From: Glaciimonas sp. PAMC28666
GTDB taxonomy: Bacteria > Pseudomonadota > Gammaproteobacteria > Burkholderiales > Burkholderiaceae_D
Assembly (NCBI RefSeq): GCF_016917355.1
Contig: NZ_CP070304.1
Span: 1,798,001-1,862,000, forward strand
Length of the DNA stretch: 64,000 bases
Reading direction: 5' to 3'
The translations under genes and the position numbers were made by a program. The notes beneath the pieces are model-generated. The model did not search any database. It worked only from the letters and a program-made list of their open reading frames with translations, and was not told where the DNA came from. Of this stretch, positions 1-9,407 are shown piece after piece. How positions within the stretch are numbered: position 1 is the first letter of the stretch; every line of letters begins with the position of its first letter.

Positions 1-1
1 G

Positions 2-493
2 GCCAAGCAGCAATTACGTGATGAAAATATCAAATTCGATGAAGAGATCAAGATCGGTGCAATGATAGAAATCCCAGCCGCCGCTTTGGCGCTGCCGATG
101 TTTATCAAACGCATGGACTTTTTATCAATTGGTACTAACGACTTGATTCAGTACACACTGGCAATCGACCGTGTCGACCATGAGGTGTCGCACCTTTATA
201 ATCCCCTTCATCCAGCAGTGTTATTTTTGCTCTCGAGCGTGATAGCAATGGGGCGCAAAGCTGAAATCCCGGTTTCGGTATGCGGAGAAATGGCTGGCGA
301 TATCAAATACACCCGCTTGCTACTAGGCATGGGATTGCTCGAATTTTCAATGGATCCGGTGCATCTGCTGTCGGTCAAGCAAGAGATTTTGAATAGCGAT
401 CTTGAAATGCTCACCGCCCAAACGAAGAAAATCTTGCGCACGACGGAGCCAAATGCGATTGCCGCGGCGATCAACCAGATGCGCAGCGCTTAA
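2..493 (+). CDS. ptsI: PTS enzyme I, C-terminal part (gene cut by window edge)
   Basis: This is the C-terminal ~163 residues of phosphoenolpyruvate-protein phosphotransferase, the cytoplasmic enzyme that autophosphorylates from PEP and passes phosphate to HPr. The reading frame is open to the left edge, so the true start lies outside the window. The PEP-binding TIM-barrel signatures are clear: FLSIGTNDLIQYTLAIDR, and SVCGEMAGD with the conserved catalytic cysteine of the family. The ATG at 62 is internal and not a start. No following pts gene is seen. A 412-bp gap separates it from metX, so it is probably the last gene of its operon. Confidence 0.95.
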   Translation, partial: AKQQLRDENIKFDEEIKIGAMIEIPAAALALPMFIKRMDFLSIGTNDLIQYTLAIDRVDHEVSHLYNPLHPAVLFLLSSVIAMGRKAEIPVSVCGEMAGDIKYTRLLLGMGLLEFSMDPVHLLSVKQEILNSDLEMLTAQTKKILRTTEPNAIAAAINQMRSA

Positions 494-669
494 CCACCAC
501 CCGCCACACTTCCGCGTCGGGAAGAGGCAACCCGATCCTTCGTTCAACGATAAGTCAGGCGCAACATTTGACGCCAGCCCCTGACTTGGTTATTCTAATA
601 CCGTTGCATCATGAATTAGCAACAACAGCGCCGATTTGAACGGTTAACCACCTCAGCTTGCGGGCGCGT

Positions 670-764
670 GACACTTCCTGAAAAAGTGTCGAATAAATAC
701 GGCTAAAGCGAGCTTGCATTGCAAGCCCCCTTGATTTAGCCCGACGAGCGCAAGCTTTCGGGCT
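670..764 (+). promoter_or_regulatory. Structured leader upstream of metX (three hairpins)
   Basis: The 412-bp gap 494-905 holds no convincing gene but does hold ordered inverted repeats. Hairpin 1 is GACACTT/AAGTGTC at 670-690. Hairpin 2 is GCTTGC/GCAAGC at 712-726. Hairpin 3 is a terminator at 738-764. A second GCAAGC at 750-755, in the loop of hairpin 3, could pair with 712-717 instead, a mutually exclusive arrangement typical of attenuators. It could also be only the 3' end of the ptsI transcript. I match it to no known riboswitch class. Confidence 0.35.
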
Positions 765-769
765 TTTTT
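738..769 (+). terminator. Intrinsic terminator between ptsI and metX
   Basis: A 7-bp stem AGCCCGA (738-744) / TCGGGCT (758-764) is followed directly by a T run ending at 769. It lies 245 nt after ptsI and ~137 nt before metX, so it may end the ptsI transcript or act as an attenuator in a metX leader. Confidence 0.7.
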
Positions 770-905
770 CTTGTTTAATCGGGAACAGAAAGCAGGCGCA
801 AGCAGGGCCAGGAGTGCACAACGCCGCTGGGGCGATTCTGCGTAAGTCCTCTTATATTTTTCTATAGTTACCCCAGTCACCAATAACATTGCAACACAAC
901 CAACC

Positions 906-2129
906 ATGCATTCAGGAATAGTCACACCACAGTCCATGCACTTTGCGCCACCTCTCAAGCTGCAGAGCGGTGCAGCATTGTCCAACTACACGCTCGTCTA
1001 TGAAACGTATGGCACGCTTAACGCCGACAAGTCGAACGCGGTGCTGGTTTGCCACGCGTTAAATGCGTCGCATCATGTCGCAGGTCGGTACGCCGACGAC
1101 GAGAAGAACGTCGGTTGGTGGGACAACATGGTGGGTCCCGGAAAATCTGTCGATACGGACAAATTCTTTGTCATGGGCGTCAACAATCTGGGCTCTTGCT
1201 TTGGATCGACCGGCCCCATGCATATCGATGCGGCCACAGGGAAGCCTTACGGCGCCAATTTCCCGGTAGTAACGGTCGAAGATTGGGTACAAGCCCAGGC
1301 CCGTCTGGCCGACGCCCTTGGCATCACCCAGTTTGCGGCAGTGATGGGTGGCTCGTTGGGTGGAATGCAAGCGCTGGCGTGGAGTTTGTTGTATCCCACC
1401 CGTCTGCTGCATTGCGTTGTGATCGCCTCTACACCGAAGCTGTCCGCGCAAAATATTGCCTTTAATGATGTCGCACGGCAAGCCATTCTGACCGATCCGG
1501 ATTTCCACGGAGGCGATTTCTACGCGCACGGCGTGGTGCCGAAGAACGGCTTGCGGGTGGCGCGCATGATTGGGCACATTACCTATCTGTCCGATGACGA
1601 TATGGCGGAGAAGTTCGGGCGCGATCTGCGCTCGGGCAGCTATCAGTTCGGCTTTGGGGTCGATTTTGAAATCGAATCGTATCTGCGTTATCAGGGCGAC
1701 AAATTCTCAGAATATTTCGATGCCAATACCTATTTGCTGATCACCAAAGCGCTAGACTATTTCGATCCCGCTGCAGAATGCGGCGGTGATTTAACCGTCG
1801 CGTTGGAGAAAACCTGCGCCGAATTTCTGGTGGTCTCGTTCATGACCGACTGGCGGTTTTCGCCCGAACGCAGTCGCGATATCGTCCAGGCATTAGTGAA
1901 TAATAAACGTCGGGTTAGCTACGCGGAAATTGACGCACCGCATGGTCACGACGCCTTCTTATTAGAGGATGCACGCTACCAGAATGTGGTCCGCGAGTAT
2001 TACAACCGCATCTGGAAAGGGATCAATCAAAACCTCCCTGCACTCAATGCACCCAGCCTCGGTGCGGATGACGCAGATAACATTGCGCGAAATGCAGCAG
2101 CGTCAAAAAGTGTCGGAGAAGAAGTATGA
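906..2129 (+). CDS. metX: Homoserine O-acyltransferase MetX
   Basis: This cytoplasmic alpha/beta-hydrolase acylates L-homoserine from an acyl-CoA in the first committed step of methionine synthesis. The length (407 aa) is normal. The nucleophile elbow [12 protein letters not shown] places the catalytic serine at about residue 150. The later [14 protein letters not shown] and PHGHDAF segments supply the Asp and His of the triad. Betaproteobacterial members next to metW are generally assigned succinyl-CoA use (MetXS), but sequence inspection alone does not settle acetyl versus succinyl. The ATG at 906 has no strong ribosome site, and an in-frame ATG at 936 is an alternative start. The stop overlaps metW by 4 bp (ATGA), implying translational coupling. 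Confidence 0.95.
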   Translation: MHSGIVTPQSMHFAPPLKLQSGAALSNYTLVYETYGTLNADKSNAVLVCHALNASHHVAGRYADDEKNVGWWDNMVGPGKSVDTDKFFVMGVNNLGSCFGSTGPMHIDAATGKPYGANFPVVTVEDWVQAQARLADALGITQFAAVMGGSLGGMQALAWSLLYPTRLLHCVVIASTPKLSAQNIAFNDVARQAILTDPDFHGGDFYAHGVVPKNGLRVARMIGHITYLSDDDMAEKFGRDLRSGSYQFGFGVDFEIESYLRYQGDKFSEYFDANTYLLITKALDYFDPAAECGGDLTVALEKTCAEFLVVSFMTDWRFSPERSRDIVQALVNNKRRVSYAEIDAPHGHDAFLLEDARYQNVVREYYNRIWKGINQNLPALNAPSLGADDADNIARNAAASKSVGEEV

Positions 2130-2728
2130 ATTTTGAGCAACTAAGCGATCTGCGGCCCGATCTTGCCTTCATTGCGCATTGGGTCCCTAAACAGTCTCAG
2201 GTGCTGGATTTGGGCTGTGGGGACGGCGTCATGCTTGACTACTTGCAAAGCGACAAACAATGCTCTGGATACGGCGTAGAAATCGACGACAGCAAAATTC
2301 CTCCCTGCGTATCGCGCGGTGTGTCGGTGATTCAACAAGATCTGGAAACCGGATTAGCCCTGTTTGCCGATAACGCGTTTGATACCGTACTGTGCCTTTC
2401 CGCGCTGCAAATGATGAAGAACGTTGAAGGCGTATTACGCGACATCGCACGGGTCGGACGCGAAGCGATCGTGTCGTTTCCTAATTTTGCCTACTGGCCG
2501 CATCGCATGGCACTGTTACGCGGTCGTATGCCGGTGTCCAAATTATTGCCCTACGAATGGTATGACACGCCCAACCTGCGTTGTGCGACCATCAAGGATT
2601 TTGAGGAACTGGCGAACGAAGTAGGCCTGGAAGTGCTCGAATGCGTGGCGCTGCATGATGGCAGTCCGGTATCGTTTCTACCCAACTGGCGCGGCAGTCT
2701 CGCCGTATTTCGTTTTCGGAAAAAATAA
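2126..2728 (+). CDS. metW: Methionine biosynthesis protein MetW
   Basis: MetW is a 200-residue protein with a class I SAM-methyltransferase fold. The glycine-rich motif VLDLGCGDG lies near residues 27-35, followed by an acidic GVEIDDS. It is nearly always co-transcribed with metX, and published work treats it as a partner needed for MetX activity rather than as a proven methyltransferase. Here the start codon overlaps the metX stop, so the two proteins are probably made in fixed ratio. The C-terminal [10 protein letters not shown] tail is typical. Identification rests on both sequence and context. Confidence 0.93.
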   Translation: MNFEQLSDLRPDLAFIAHWVPKQSQVLDLGCGDGVMLDYLQSDKQCSGYGVEIDDSKIPPCVSRGVSVIQQDLETGLALFADNAFDTVLCLSALQMMKNVEGVLRDIARVGREAIVSFPNFAYWPHRMALLRGRMPVSKLLPYEWYDTPNLRCATIKDFEELANEVGLEVLECVALHDGSPVSFLPNWRGSLAVFRFRKK

Positions 2729-2858
2729 TACTGTATAGCAACATTTGCAAACTAATTGGCGGCATATTCGGCTCGAATAATGAAAATGCGCCTCTCTTTT
2801 GCTCGATTTTTTTTAGATTTATACTTTTGATACCTAACGCCCAGATGCGGGCGCATTA

Positions 2859-4100
2859 ATGACTTCAACCTCAAATCCCTGGCACCACTATCTGAATCGA
2901 CGCATGTTGATATGCGTCTTTCTCGGCTTCACTTCCGGCTTACCGCTCTTCATACTTCTAAGCTTATTACAAGCCTGGCTGGCCAAGTCCGGTTTGAACG
3001 TCAAAGCCCTCGGCTTGTTCGCGTTAGTCATGTTTCCGTACACGTGGAAATTTTTATGGTCGCCATTAATGGACCGTTTCCACTTCGGCCGCATGGGTCG
3101 GCGGCGCGGTTGGATGGGTCTGACGCAAGTAACGCTGTTTGTCGCGATTGGCACCATGGGGATGTTCGATCCCCTTACCCAATTGCCCGCCATCGCCGCA
3201 ATGGCATCGCTGGTGGCCTTCTTATCGGCCAGCCAGGATATTGTGATTGACGCCTATCGGCGTGAAATTCTTCCTGACAGCGAACAAGGTCTGGGTAGTG
3301 CAATCCACGTCAATGCATACAAAGTAGCCGGAATGGTGCCTGGCGCATTGTCGCTGGTCCTTGCCGACCTCATGCCCTGGCATCAGGTGTTCTGGATCAC
3401 CGCCGGTTTTATGTTACCGGGATTAATTTGTACGTTGCTCATTAAAGAACCAAAAGTATACGGCGACCCGCCAAAAAATTTACGCGCCGCTGTACTGTTG
3501 CCGTTTCAAGAATTTATTTCCCGCAATGGTTGGCAAAGTGCACTGTGGGTGCTCGGGTTTATTTTTCTTTATAAACTTGGTGACAGCATGGCGACTGCGC
3601 TGGCGACCAAATTTTATATCGATCTCGGCTTCACGATGACGCAAATCGGCGCGATTTCCAAAACTACCAGTCTCTGGTCTAGCGTCGCCGGCGGGATTAT
3701 TGGCGGTATCTGGATGGTCAAAATTGGCATCAATCGCGCGTTATGGATCTTCGGCGTAGTCCAGGCAGTGACGATTCTTGGCTTTGCATGGCTAGCCAAT
3801 GTCGGTCCGGAACCGTTCGTGCTAGCCATTGTGATCGGCGCTGAAGCCTTCGGTGTCGGACTCGGCACGGCCGCTTTCGTGGCTTACATTGCTCGCACGA
3901 CAGACCCGCGTTATACCGCCACGCAATTTGCGCTATTCACAAGCCTGGCGGCCGTTCCGCGCACCTTCATCAATTCCTCAGTCGGCTACATCATTGCCGA
4001 AACCGGGTGGTTCCACTTTTTTATAGTGTGCTTTGCGTTGGCCCTGCCCGGTATGTTATTGCTTCCAAAGGTCGCTCCGTGGAACGAAAAACACGTATAG
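2859..4100 (+). CDS. ampG: AmpG-type muropeptide MFS transporter
   Basis: This is a 413-residue inner-membrane protein of the major facilitator superfamily, with about twelve hydrophobic segments and the AmpG-like opening GLPLFILLSLLQAWL, then FPYTWKFLWSPLMDRF. AmpG imports GlcNAc-anhydromuropeptides from the periplasm for cell-wall recycling and, where present, AmpC induction. At 413 aa it matches the shorter AmpG forms rather than the ~490 aa E. coli protein. No ampR/ampC or recycling gene is adjacent. It lies alone between metW and prkA, so the substrate is inferred from family only. The promoter probably lies in the AT-rich 2729-2858 gap. Confidence 0.8.
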   Translation: MTSTSNPWHHYLNRRMLICVFLGFTSGLPLFILLSLLQAWLAKSGLNVKALGLFALVMFPYTWKFLWSPLMDRFHFGRMGRRRGWMGLTQVTLFVAIGTMGMFDPLTQLPAIAAMASLVAFLSASQDIVIDAYRREILPDSEQGLGSAIHVNAYKVAGMVPGALSLVLADLMPWHQVFWITAGFMLPGLICTLLIKEPKVYGDPPKNLRAAVLLPFQEFISRNGWQSALWVLGFIFLYKLGDSMATALATKFYIDLGFTMTQIGAISKTTSLWSSVAGGIIGGIWMVKIGINRALWIFGVVQAVTILGFAWLANVGPEPFVLAIVIGAEAFGVGLGTAAFVAYIARTTDPRYTATQFALFTSLAAVPRTFINSSVGYIIAETGWFHFFIVCFALALPGMLLLPKVAPWNEKHV

Positions 4101-4317
4101 GAACGATAAAAATTCTGTTGTCAGTAACCTCTATTTACACAATTTCTCGGTTGCGTTCGAGAAAAAGATATAGAATCAAAAGCGTGGATTCCTCTTCTGT
4201 TAAAACCTGCAGCGATTCAGCGGGTCCTTAACGGTCTGGTACGCGCTTTGAGAAGTCCTACTTAGTAGCAATTGTTTGTTCGATTTGTTTTTGGAACATC
4301 GTTGATGCGGGGGTGAT

Positions 4318-6240
4318 ATGGATATTTACAGCAGCTTTGCGAGTCGGTTCGACAAAACCAGAGAAGAAGAGTTTTCTCTTGAAGAGTATCTGACACTTTG
4401 TAAGAACAACCCCACTGTGTATGCAACAGCCGGGGAACGCATGCTGATGGCAATCGGTGAACCCGAAAAAATCGACACGCGTCAAGACCAGTTGTTGTCG
4501 CGGATTTTTGCCAACAAAGTCATCAAAGTCTATCCGGCCTTTAAAGAATTTTATGGTGCCGAAGAAGTGATCGAACAAGTGGTCGCTTATTTTCGGCATG
4601 CCTCTCAAGGTCTCGAAGAAAAAAAACAAATACTCTATTTGCTCGGACCAGTCGGTGGCGGAAAATCGTCCATCGCTGAACGCCTGAAACAATTGATGGA
4701 GCACGTTCCTTTTTATTCCATCAAGGGTTCACCGGTCAACGAGTCTCCGCTCGGTCTCTTTGATTACGATGAAGATGCCGGAATTCTGGAAGAACAATAC
4801 GGCATTCCACGTCGCTATATAAAATCCATTCTTAGTCCGTGGGCAGTAAAGCGCCTGCATGAATTTAATGGTGACATCCGGAAATTCCGCGTGGTCAAAC
4901 GTTATCCAAACGTGTTGCGTCAAATCGCCATTTCGAAAACCGAACCTGGTGATGAAAACAATCAGGATATTTCTACGCTGGTCGGCAAAGTCGACATTCG
5001 CAAACTCGAGCAATACTCGCAAGACGATGCAGATGCCTACAGCTACTCCGGCGGCTTATGCCTGTCGAACCAGGGCCTGCTCGAATTCGTCGAAATGTTT
5101 AAGGCCCCGATCAAAGTTTTACATCCATTGTTAACCGCGACCCAGGAAGGCAACTTCAAAGGTACCGAAGGATTTGGTGCAATCCCGTTTGACGGTATTA
5201 TTCTGGCCCACTCAAATGAATCCGAGTGGAAAGCATTCCGGAATAATAAAAATAACGAAGCGTTACTGGATCGGATTTACATCGTAAAAGTACCGTACTG
5301 CTTACGCGTATCGGAAGAAATTAAGATTTACGAAAAACTGATTCGCACTTCGTCACTTGGCAAAGCGGTTTGTGCGCCGGGAACATTAAAAATGATGGCG
5401 CAGTTCTCGATTTTGACGCGACTTGCCGAACCTGAGAACTCAAACATTTTTTCTAAAATGCAGGTGTACGACGGTGACAACCTAAAGGACAGCGATCCCA
5501 AAGCAAAGTCGTTTCAGGAGTACCGCGACTATGCAGGTGTCGATGAAGGGATGACTGGGGTTTCTACCCGGTTTGCTTTCAAAATTTTGTCCCGTGTTTT
5601 CAATTTCGATTCAGCTGAAATCGCCGCCAATCCTGTTCATTTAATGTATGTGCTGGAACAGCAAATTGAACGCGAGCAATTTTCGCAAGAGCTGGAGCAA
5701 AAATATCTCTCGTATGTGAAAGATACGCTTGCTTCGCGGTACGCCGAATTCATTGGCAAAGAAATCCAGACCGCTTACCTGGAATCTTATTCCGAGTACG
5801 GACAAAATGTGTTTGATCGGTATGTGACCTACGCCGATTTCTGGATTCAGGATCAGGAGTTCCGTGATCACGATACGGGGGAAAGCTTTGACCGCGCTGC
5901 GCTGAATGCCGAATTGGAGAAAATTGAAAAGCCTGCCGGCATCAGTAATCCAAAAGATTTCCGTAACGAGATCGTTAACTTTGTTCTTCGTGCACGGGTC
6001 TCGAACGGCGGCAAGAATCCGCTCTGGACCAGCTATGAAAAACTGCGCGTCGTCATCGAGAAAAAAATGTTCTCGAATACGGAGGATTTGCTTCCAGTGA
6101 TTTCGTTTAATGCGAAAGGTTCTGCCGATGAGATGCGCAAACATGAAGACTTTGTAAACCGCATGGTGACAAAAGGTTATACCCCCAAGCAGGTTAGACT
6201 TCTCTGCGAATGGTATCTGCGGGTACGTAAATCGTCATAA
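4318..6240 (+). CDS. prkA: PrkA family serine protein kinase
   Basis: A 640-residue protein matching PrkA/YeaG in length. The N-terminal AAA+-like region carries the Walker A motif GPVGGGKSS at residues 110-118. The C-terminal part is the PrkA domain, named for kinase similarity. In enterobacteria YeaG works with YeaH in sustained nitrogen starvation and other stress, and in Bacillus PrkA acts in sporulation control. The start is fixed by GGGGGTG just before the ATG. It heads a conserved trio with yeaH and spoVR, though a 266-bp gap follows. The 217-bp upstream gap contains a GG-N10-GA element that falls short of a sigma-54 promoter. Confidence 0.93.
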   Translation: MDIYSSFASRFDKTREEEFSLEEYLTLCKNNPTVYATAGERMLMAIGEPEKIDTRQDQLLSRIFANKVIKVYPAFKEFYGAEEVIEQVVAYFRHASQGLEEKKQILYLLGPVGGGKSSIAERLKQLMEHVPFYSIKGSPVNESPLGLFDYDEDAGILEEQYGIPRRYIKSILSPWAVKRLHEFNGDIRKFRVVKRYPNVLRQIAISKTEPGDENNQDISTLVGKVDIRKLEQYSQDDADAYSYSGGLCLSNQGLLEFVEMFKAPIKVLHPLLTATQEGNFKGTEGFGAIPFDGIILAHSNESEWKAFRNNKNNEALLDRIYIVKVPYCLRVSEEIKIYEKLIRTSSLGKAVCAPGTLKMMAQFSILTRLAEPENSNIFSKMQVYDGDNLKDSDPKAKSFQEYRDYAGVDEGMTGVSTRFAFKILSRVFNFDSAEIAANPVHLMYVLEQQIEREQFSQELEQKYLSYVKDTLASRYAEFIGKEIQTAYLESYSEYGQNVFDRYVTYADFWIQDQEFRDHDTGESFDRAALNAELEKIEKPAGISNPKDFRNEIVNFVLRARVSNGGKNPLWTSYEKLRVVIEKKMFSNTEDLLPVISFNAKGSADEMRKHEDFVNRMVTKGYTPKQVRLLCEWYLRVRKSS

Positions 6241-6376
6241 ATTTTTCCCATCCAGGGGCAACGTAATGATGAGGGAGATGGTGCAGCGAATTCGGAATGG
6301 AAGGTAAAGCCATCCGATTCAAAAAACTGTTTCAGTCACGACTGCCAACAACGATGGGGAGAAGGTCGGTTAGGCG

Positions 6377-6457
6377 ATGAACAAATTCTGCGGTGGTGGT
6401 GTGAACTGTAACTGCACAGGGCTGCTGTTTAAGGTCCGGTATCGGTTAAGGAATTAG
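6377..6457 (+). CDS. Possible Cys-rich 26-residue peptide in prkA-yeaH gap
   Basis: A short open frame lies in the 266-bp gap between prkA and yeaH. It begins MNKFCGGGVNCNC and so packs three cysteines into the first 13 residues. No good ribosome site is visible. It may be chance. The gap is unusually long for genes normally co-transcribed, so a leader peptide or structured RNA is conceivable. Confidence 0.15.
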   Translation: MNKFCGGGVNCNCTGLLFKVRYRLRN

Positions 6458-6506
6458 GCGATATCGGTAGCAGCTCCCAGATACATTCCTGTCAGGAGAC
6501 TGTACC

Positions 6507-7775
6507 GTGTTACATCAGATAATTGACCGTAGATTGGCTGGAAAAAACAAGGGCATCGCAAATCGCGAACGCTTCCTGCGTCGTTATCGCGACGACATCC
6601 GGCGTTCGGTAACGGAAGCGGTACGTGACCGCGGCATCACCGAAATCGAAAAATCCAAGAGCATTACCATTCCCCGCAGAGATATCTCGGAACCGGTCTT
6701 TCGACATGGTTCTGGTGGCATGCGCGAGGTCGTCCATCCCGGCAATCAGGATTATCTTCAGGGTGACCGAATAGCCCGCCCGGACGGCGGATCGGGTGGC
6801 GGCAATGGTAGCGAGGCAAGCGATCAGGGCGAGGGTCAGGATGACTTTGTTTTCGAGTTGTCGCGTGAAGAATTCATGCAATATTTCTTCGAAGATCTGG
6901 AGCTGCCACGTCTGATCAAAACCAACCTGATGACCGCGCCAACCTGGAAGAATATGCGCGCTGGTTACTCTACCGACGGTTCCCCCAATAATATCGATAT
7001 CGTGCGGTCGCTTCGCAGTTCGTTGGGTCGCCGCATCGCCCTCGGTTCGCCACTGGTGGTGCGACTGCGCGAGCTTGAACTATTGATGGAAGCACTCAAG
7101 GACGACACCGAAGATCGCGGGGAAGAAATCCGACGGCTTGAGGATGATATTCATCAGCTAAAAGGCCGCATCTGGCGGATTCCGTTTATCGATCCTTTCG
7201 ACTTGCGCTACGTCAACAGAGTCCGTCAACCACAACCATCAAGTCAAGCCGTGATGTTTTGCGTGATGGATGTGTCGGGATCAATGGATGAACAACGCAA
7301 GGATCTTGCCAAACGGTTTTTTATTTTGCTGTATCTGTTTCTTACGCGTAATTACGAACATATTGAAGTCGTCTTCATCCGTCATCACACGCGTGCCGAC
7401 GAAGTCGACGAAAACACGTTTTTTCATTCGCAGGAAAGCGGTGGTACGGTGGTCTCGAGCGCACTAGAGTTGATGTCTAAAATCATCGACGACCGTTACC
7501 CACCCGGCGACTGGAACATTTACGGCGCGCAGGCGTCAGACGGTGATAACTGGAACGATGATTCGCCAAAATGTCGCAAAATTCTAGAGCAAAAAATATT
7601 GCCGCGTTCACGCTATTTTGCTTACATTCAGGTGGTTCCTGAAGAGCAAAATTTGTGGATGGAATACGCGCAAATGGCACCCGATTATCGTCAGTTCGTG
7701 CAAAAGAAAGTTCAGCACGCCAGCGATATTTATCCGGTATTCCGTGAGCTGTTTGAAAAACAGGTGAACGTATGA
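6507..7775 (+). CDS. yeaH: YeaH family protein (DUF444, VWA-like)
   Basis: A 422-residue cytoplasmic protein of the DUF444/YeaH family. The first ~100 residues are basic, followed by a Gly/Ser-rich stretch near residues 90-112. A von Willebrand A-like domain begins at about residue 250 with the metal-site motif DVSGSMDE (residues 255-262). It starts at GTG 6507 with AGGAG eight bases upstream. E. coli yeaG and yeaH are co-transcribed and their products act together in stress survival; the biochemical role is unknown. Its last codons overlap spoVR by 4 bp (ATGA), tying the two together translationally. Confidence 0.92.
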   Translation: MLHQIIDRRLAGKNKGIANRERFLRRYRDDIRRSVTEAVRDRGITEIEKSKSITIPRRDISEPVFRHGSGGMREVVHPGNQDYLQGDRIARPDGGSGGGNGSEASDQGEGQDDFVFELSREEFMQYFFEDLELPRLIKTNLMTAPTWKNMRAGYSTDGSPNNIDIVRSLRSSLGRRIALGSPLVVRLRELELLMEALKDDTEDRGEEIRRLEDDIHQLKGRIWRIPFIDPFDLRYVNRVRQPQPSSQAVMFCVMDVSGSMDEQRKDLAKRFFILLYLFLTRNYEHIEVVFIRHHTRADEVDENTFFHSQESGGTVVSSALELMSKIIDDRYPPGDWNIYGAQASDGDNWNDDSPKCRKILEQKILPRSRYFAYIQVVPEEQNLWMEYAQMAPDYRQFVQKKVQHASDIYPVFRELFEKQVNV

Positions 7776-9313
7776 ATGCACGTGCTGATATCACCAAGCG
7801 CAAATCGCCGCTACCTTGTCCGTCCGACTGGACCTTCGAGCTAATCGAGCAATACAATGTCGAAATAGCAAGAGTTGCTGCCGCCTACAAACTCGATATT
7901 TATCCGATTCAGCTGGAGATCATTACCGCAGAACAAATGATGGATGCCTACGCATCGTCAGGCATGCCGGTCAATTATCGCCATTGGTCGTTCGGCAAGC
8001 ACTTTCTATCCACAGAACGTGGCTATAAACGTGGGCAAATGGGACTGGCCTACGAAATTGTGATTAATTCAAATCCCTGCATCGCCTATCTGATGGAAGA
8101 AAATACGCTGACGATGCAAGCGTTAGTGGTGGCGCACGCGGCCTACGGTCATAACTCGTTCTTTAAAGGCAACTATCTATTCCAGCTGTGGACCGATGCA
8201 AACGCGATTATCGATTATCTCGTGTATGCCCGCAATTACATCGCGGAGTGCGAAGAGCGCCACGGATTTGACCGGGTCGAAGAGTTGCTCGACTCCTGCC
8301 ATGCGTTGATGCATTACGGCGTTGATCGCTACAAACGTCCTCAACATTTATCTCTGCTGAAAGAACAAGAACAAGCCCGCGAACGCGAGGAATACAATCA
8401 ATCGCAAGTGAATGCTTTGTGGCGCACGTTGCCGACAAAGAAAGAAGAAGCGACTGCACAGGATGAAAGTCGCTTTCCGCCGGAACCGCAGGAAAATTTG
8501 CTGTATTTTGCAGAAAAAAATGCGCCCCTGCTAGAGCCGTGGGAGCGTGAAGTCATCCGCATCGTACGCAAGGTTGCGCAGTATTTTTATCCGCAGCGAC
8601 AAACCCAGGTGATGAACGAAGGATGGGCGACGTTCTGGCATTACACCCTGCTCAACACACTTTATGACGAAGGCCATCTGACCGATGGGTTCATGATGGA
8701 GTTTTTACACTCCCATACCAGCGTCGTGTATCAACCGCCTGTGACCAAATCGTATTACAACGGGATTAATCCCTACGCACTCGGTTTTTCGATGATGTGT
8801 GACATCCGTCGCATTTGCGAACATCCCACCGATGAAGATCGTGAATGGTTTCCGCAATTGGCCGGAACTCCATGGCTAGAGGCCCTGCATTACGCCATGC
8901 GTAACTTTAAAGACGAGAGTTTTATCGCACAATATCTGTCACCTAAGCTTATCCGCGATATGCACCTGTTTTCGGTACAAGACGACGAAAATCGGAGCGA
9001 ACTGGAAGTCACCGCAATCCATAATCAGGCGGGCTATCAATATGTGCGGGAAACGTTATCGCGTCAATACGACATCAATCATCGTGAGCCTAATATCCAG
9101 GTATGGTCGGTCAACACCCGAGGGGACCGCAGCCTGACTTTACGCCACTTCCGCAGCGATGGGCGTCCGCTCGGTGAGAACACCGATGAGGTGTTGCGAC
9201 ACATGGCGCGGTTATGGCAGTTCGACGTGCATCTGGAAAGCGTCGATGACAGCGGCAAAGTATTACGGCGATATCAGTGCGTCAGTAATAACAAGTACTC
9301 TTTACGGTCCTGA
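7772..9313 (+). CDS. SpoVR family protein (YcgB-like)
   Basis: A 513-residue SpoVR/YcgB family protein, close to the E. coli YcgB length (510). Recognisable family segments are MNEGWATFWHYTLLNTLYDEG with conserved acidic and His residues, HSFFKGNYLFQLWTDANAI-like text near residue 130 (here HNSFFKGNYLF), and NPYALGFSMM. SpoVR is needed for cortex formation in Bacillus, but in Proteobacteria it accompanies prkA and yeaH and has no assigned activity. It is the last gene of the trio, overlapping yeaH by 4 bp, and is followed by convergent guaD. Confidence 0.92.
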   Translation: MNARADITKRKSPLPCPSDWTFELIEQYNVEIARVAAAYKLDIYPIQLEIITAEQMMDAYASSGMPVNYRHWSFGKHFLSTERGYKRGQMGLAYEIVINSNPCIAYLMEENTLTMQALVVAHAAYGHNSFFKGNYLFQLWTDANAIIDYLVYARNYIAECEERHGFDRVEELLDSCHALMHYGVDRYKRPQHLSLLKEQEQAREREEYNQSQVNALWRTLPTKKEEATAQDESRFPPEPQENLLYFAEKNAPLLEPWEREVIRIVRKVAQYFYPQRQTQVMNEGWATFWHYTLLNTLYDEGHLTDGFMMEFLHSHTSVVYQPPVTKSYYNGINPYALGFSMMCDIRRICEHPTDEDREWFPQLAGTPWLEALHYAMRNFKDESFIAQYLSPKLIRDMHLFSVQDDENRSELEVTAIHNQAGYQYVRETLSRQYDINHREPNIQVWSVNTRGDRSLTLRHFRSDGRPLGENTDEVLRHMARLWQFDVHLESVDDSGKVLRRYQCVSNNKYSLRS

Positions 9314-9351
9314 GCACAGCTTGCGCACCGATGGCGCATAAGCAAACACGT

Positions 9352-9387
9352 AAAAAAACCACGCGACGCAGGATAGTCGAAGCGTGG
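9352..9387 (-). terminator. Terminator after guaD
   Basis: Read on the minus strand, CCACGC/GCGTGG (9359-9364 and 9382-9387) forms a 6-bp stem followed by seven T residues (A run 9352-9358). It sits just past the guaD stop and should end the xdhABC-guaD transcript. Confidence 0.7.
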
Positions 9388-9407
9388 CTAACCCTTGCTA
9401 CTGGTGC

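Noticed and set aside
4232-4252. Possible sigma-54 promoter before prkA (TGGTACGcgctTTGAG)
   Set aside because: Spacing is right (GG-N10-G) but the essential -12 GC is GA, and no enhancer-binding site is apparent, so it is not listed as a feature.
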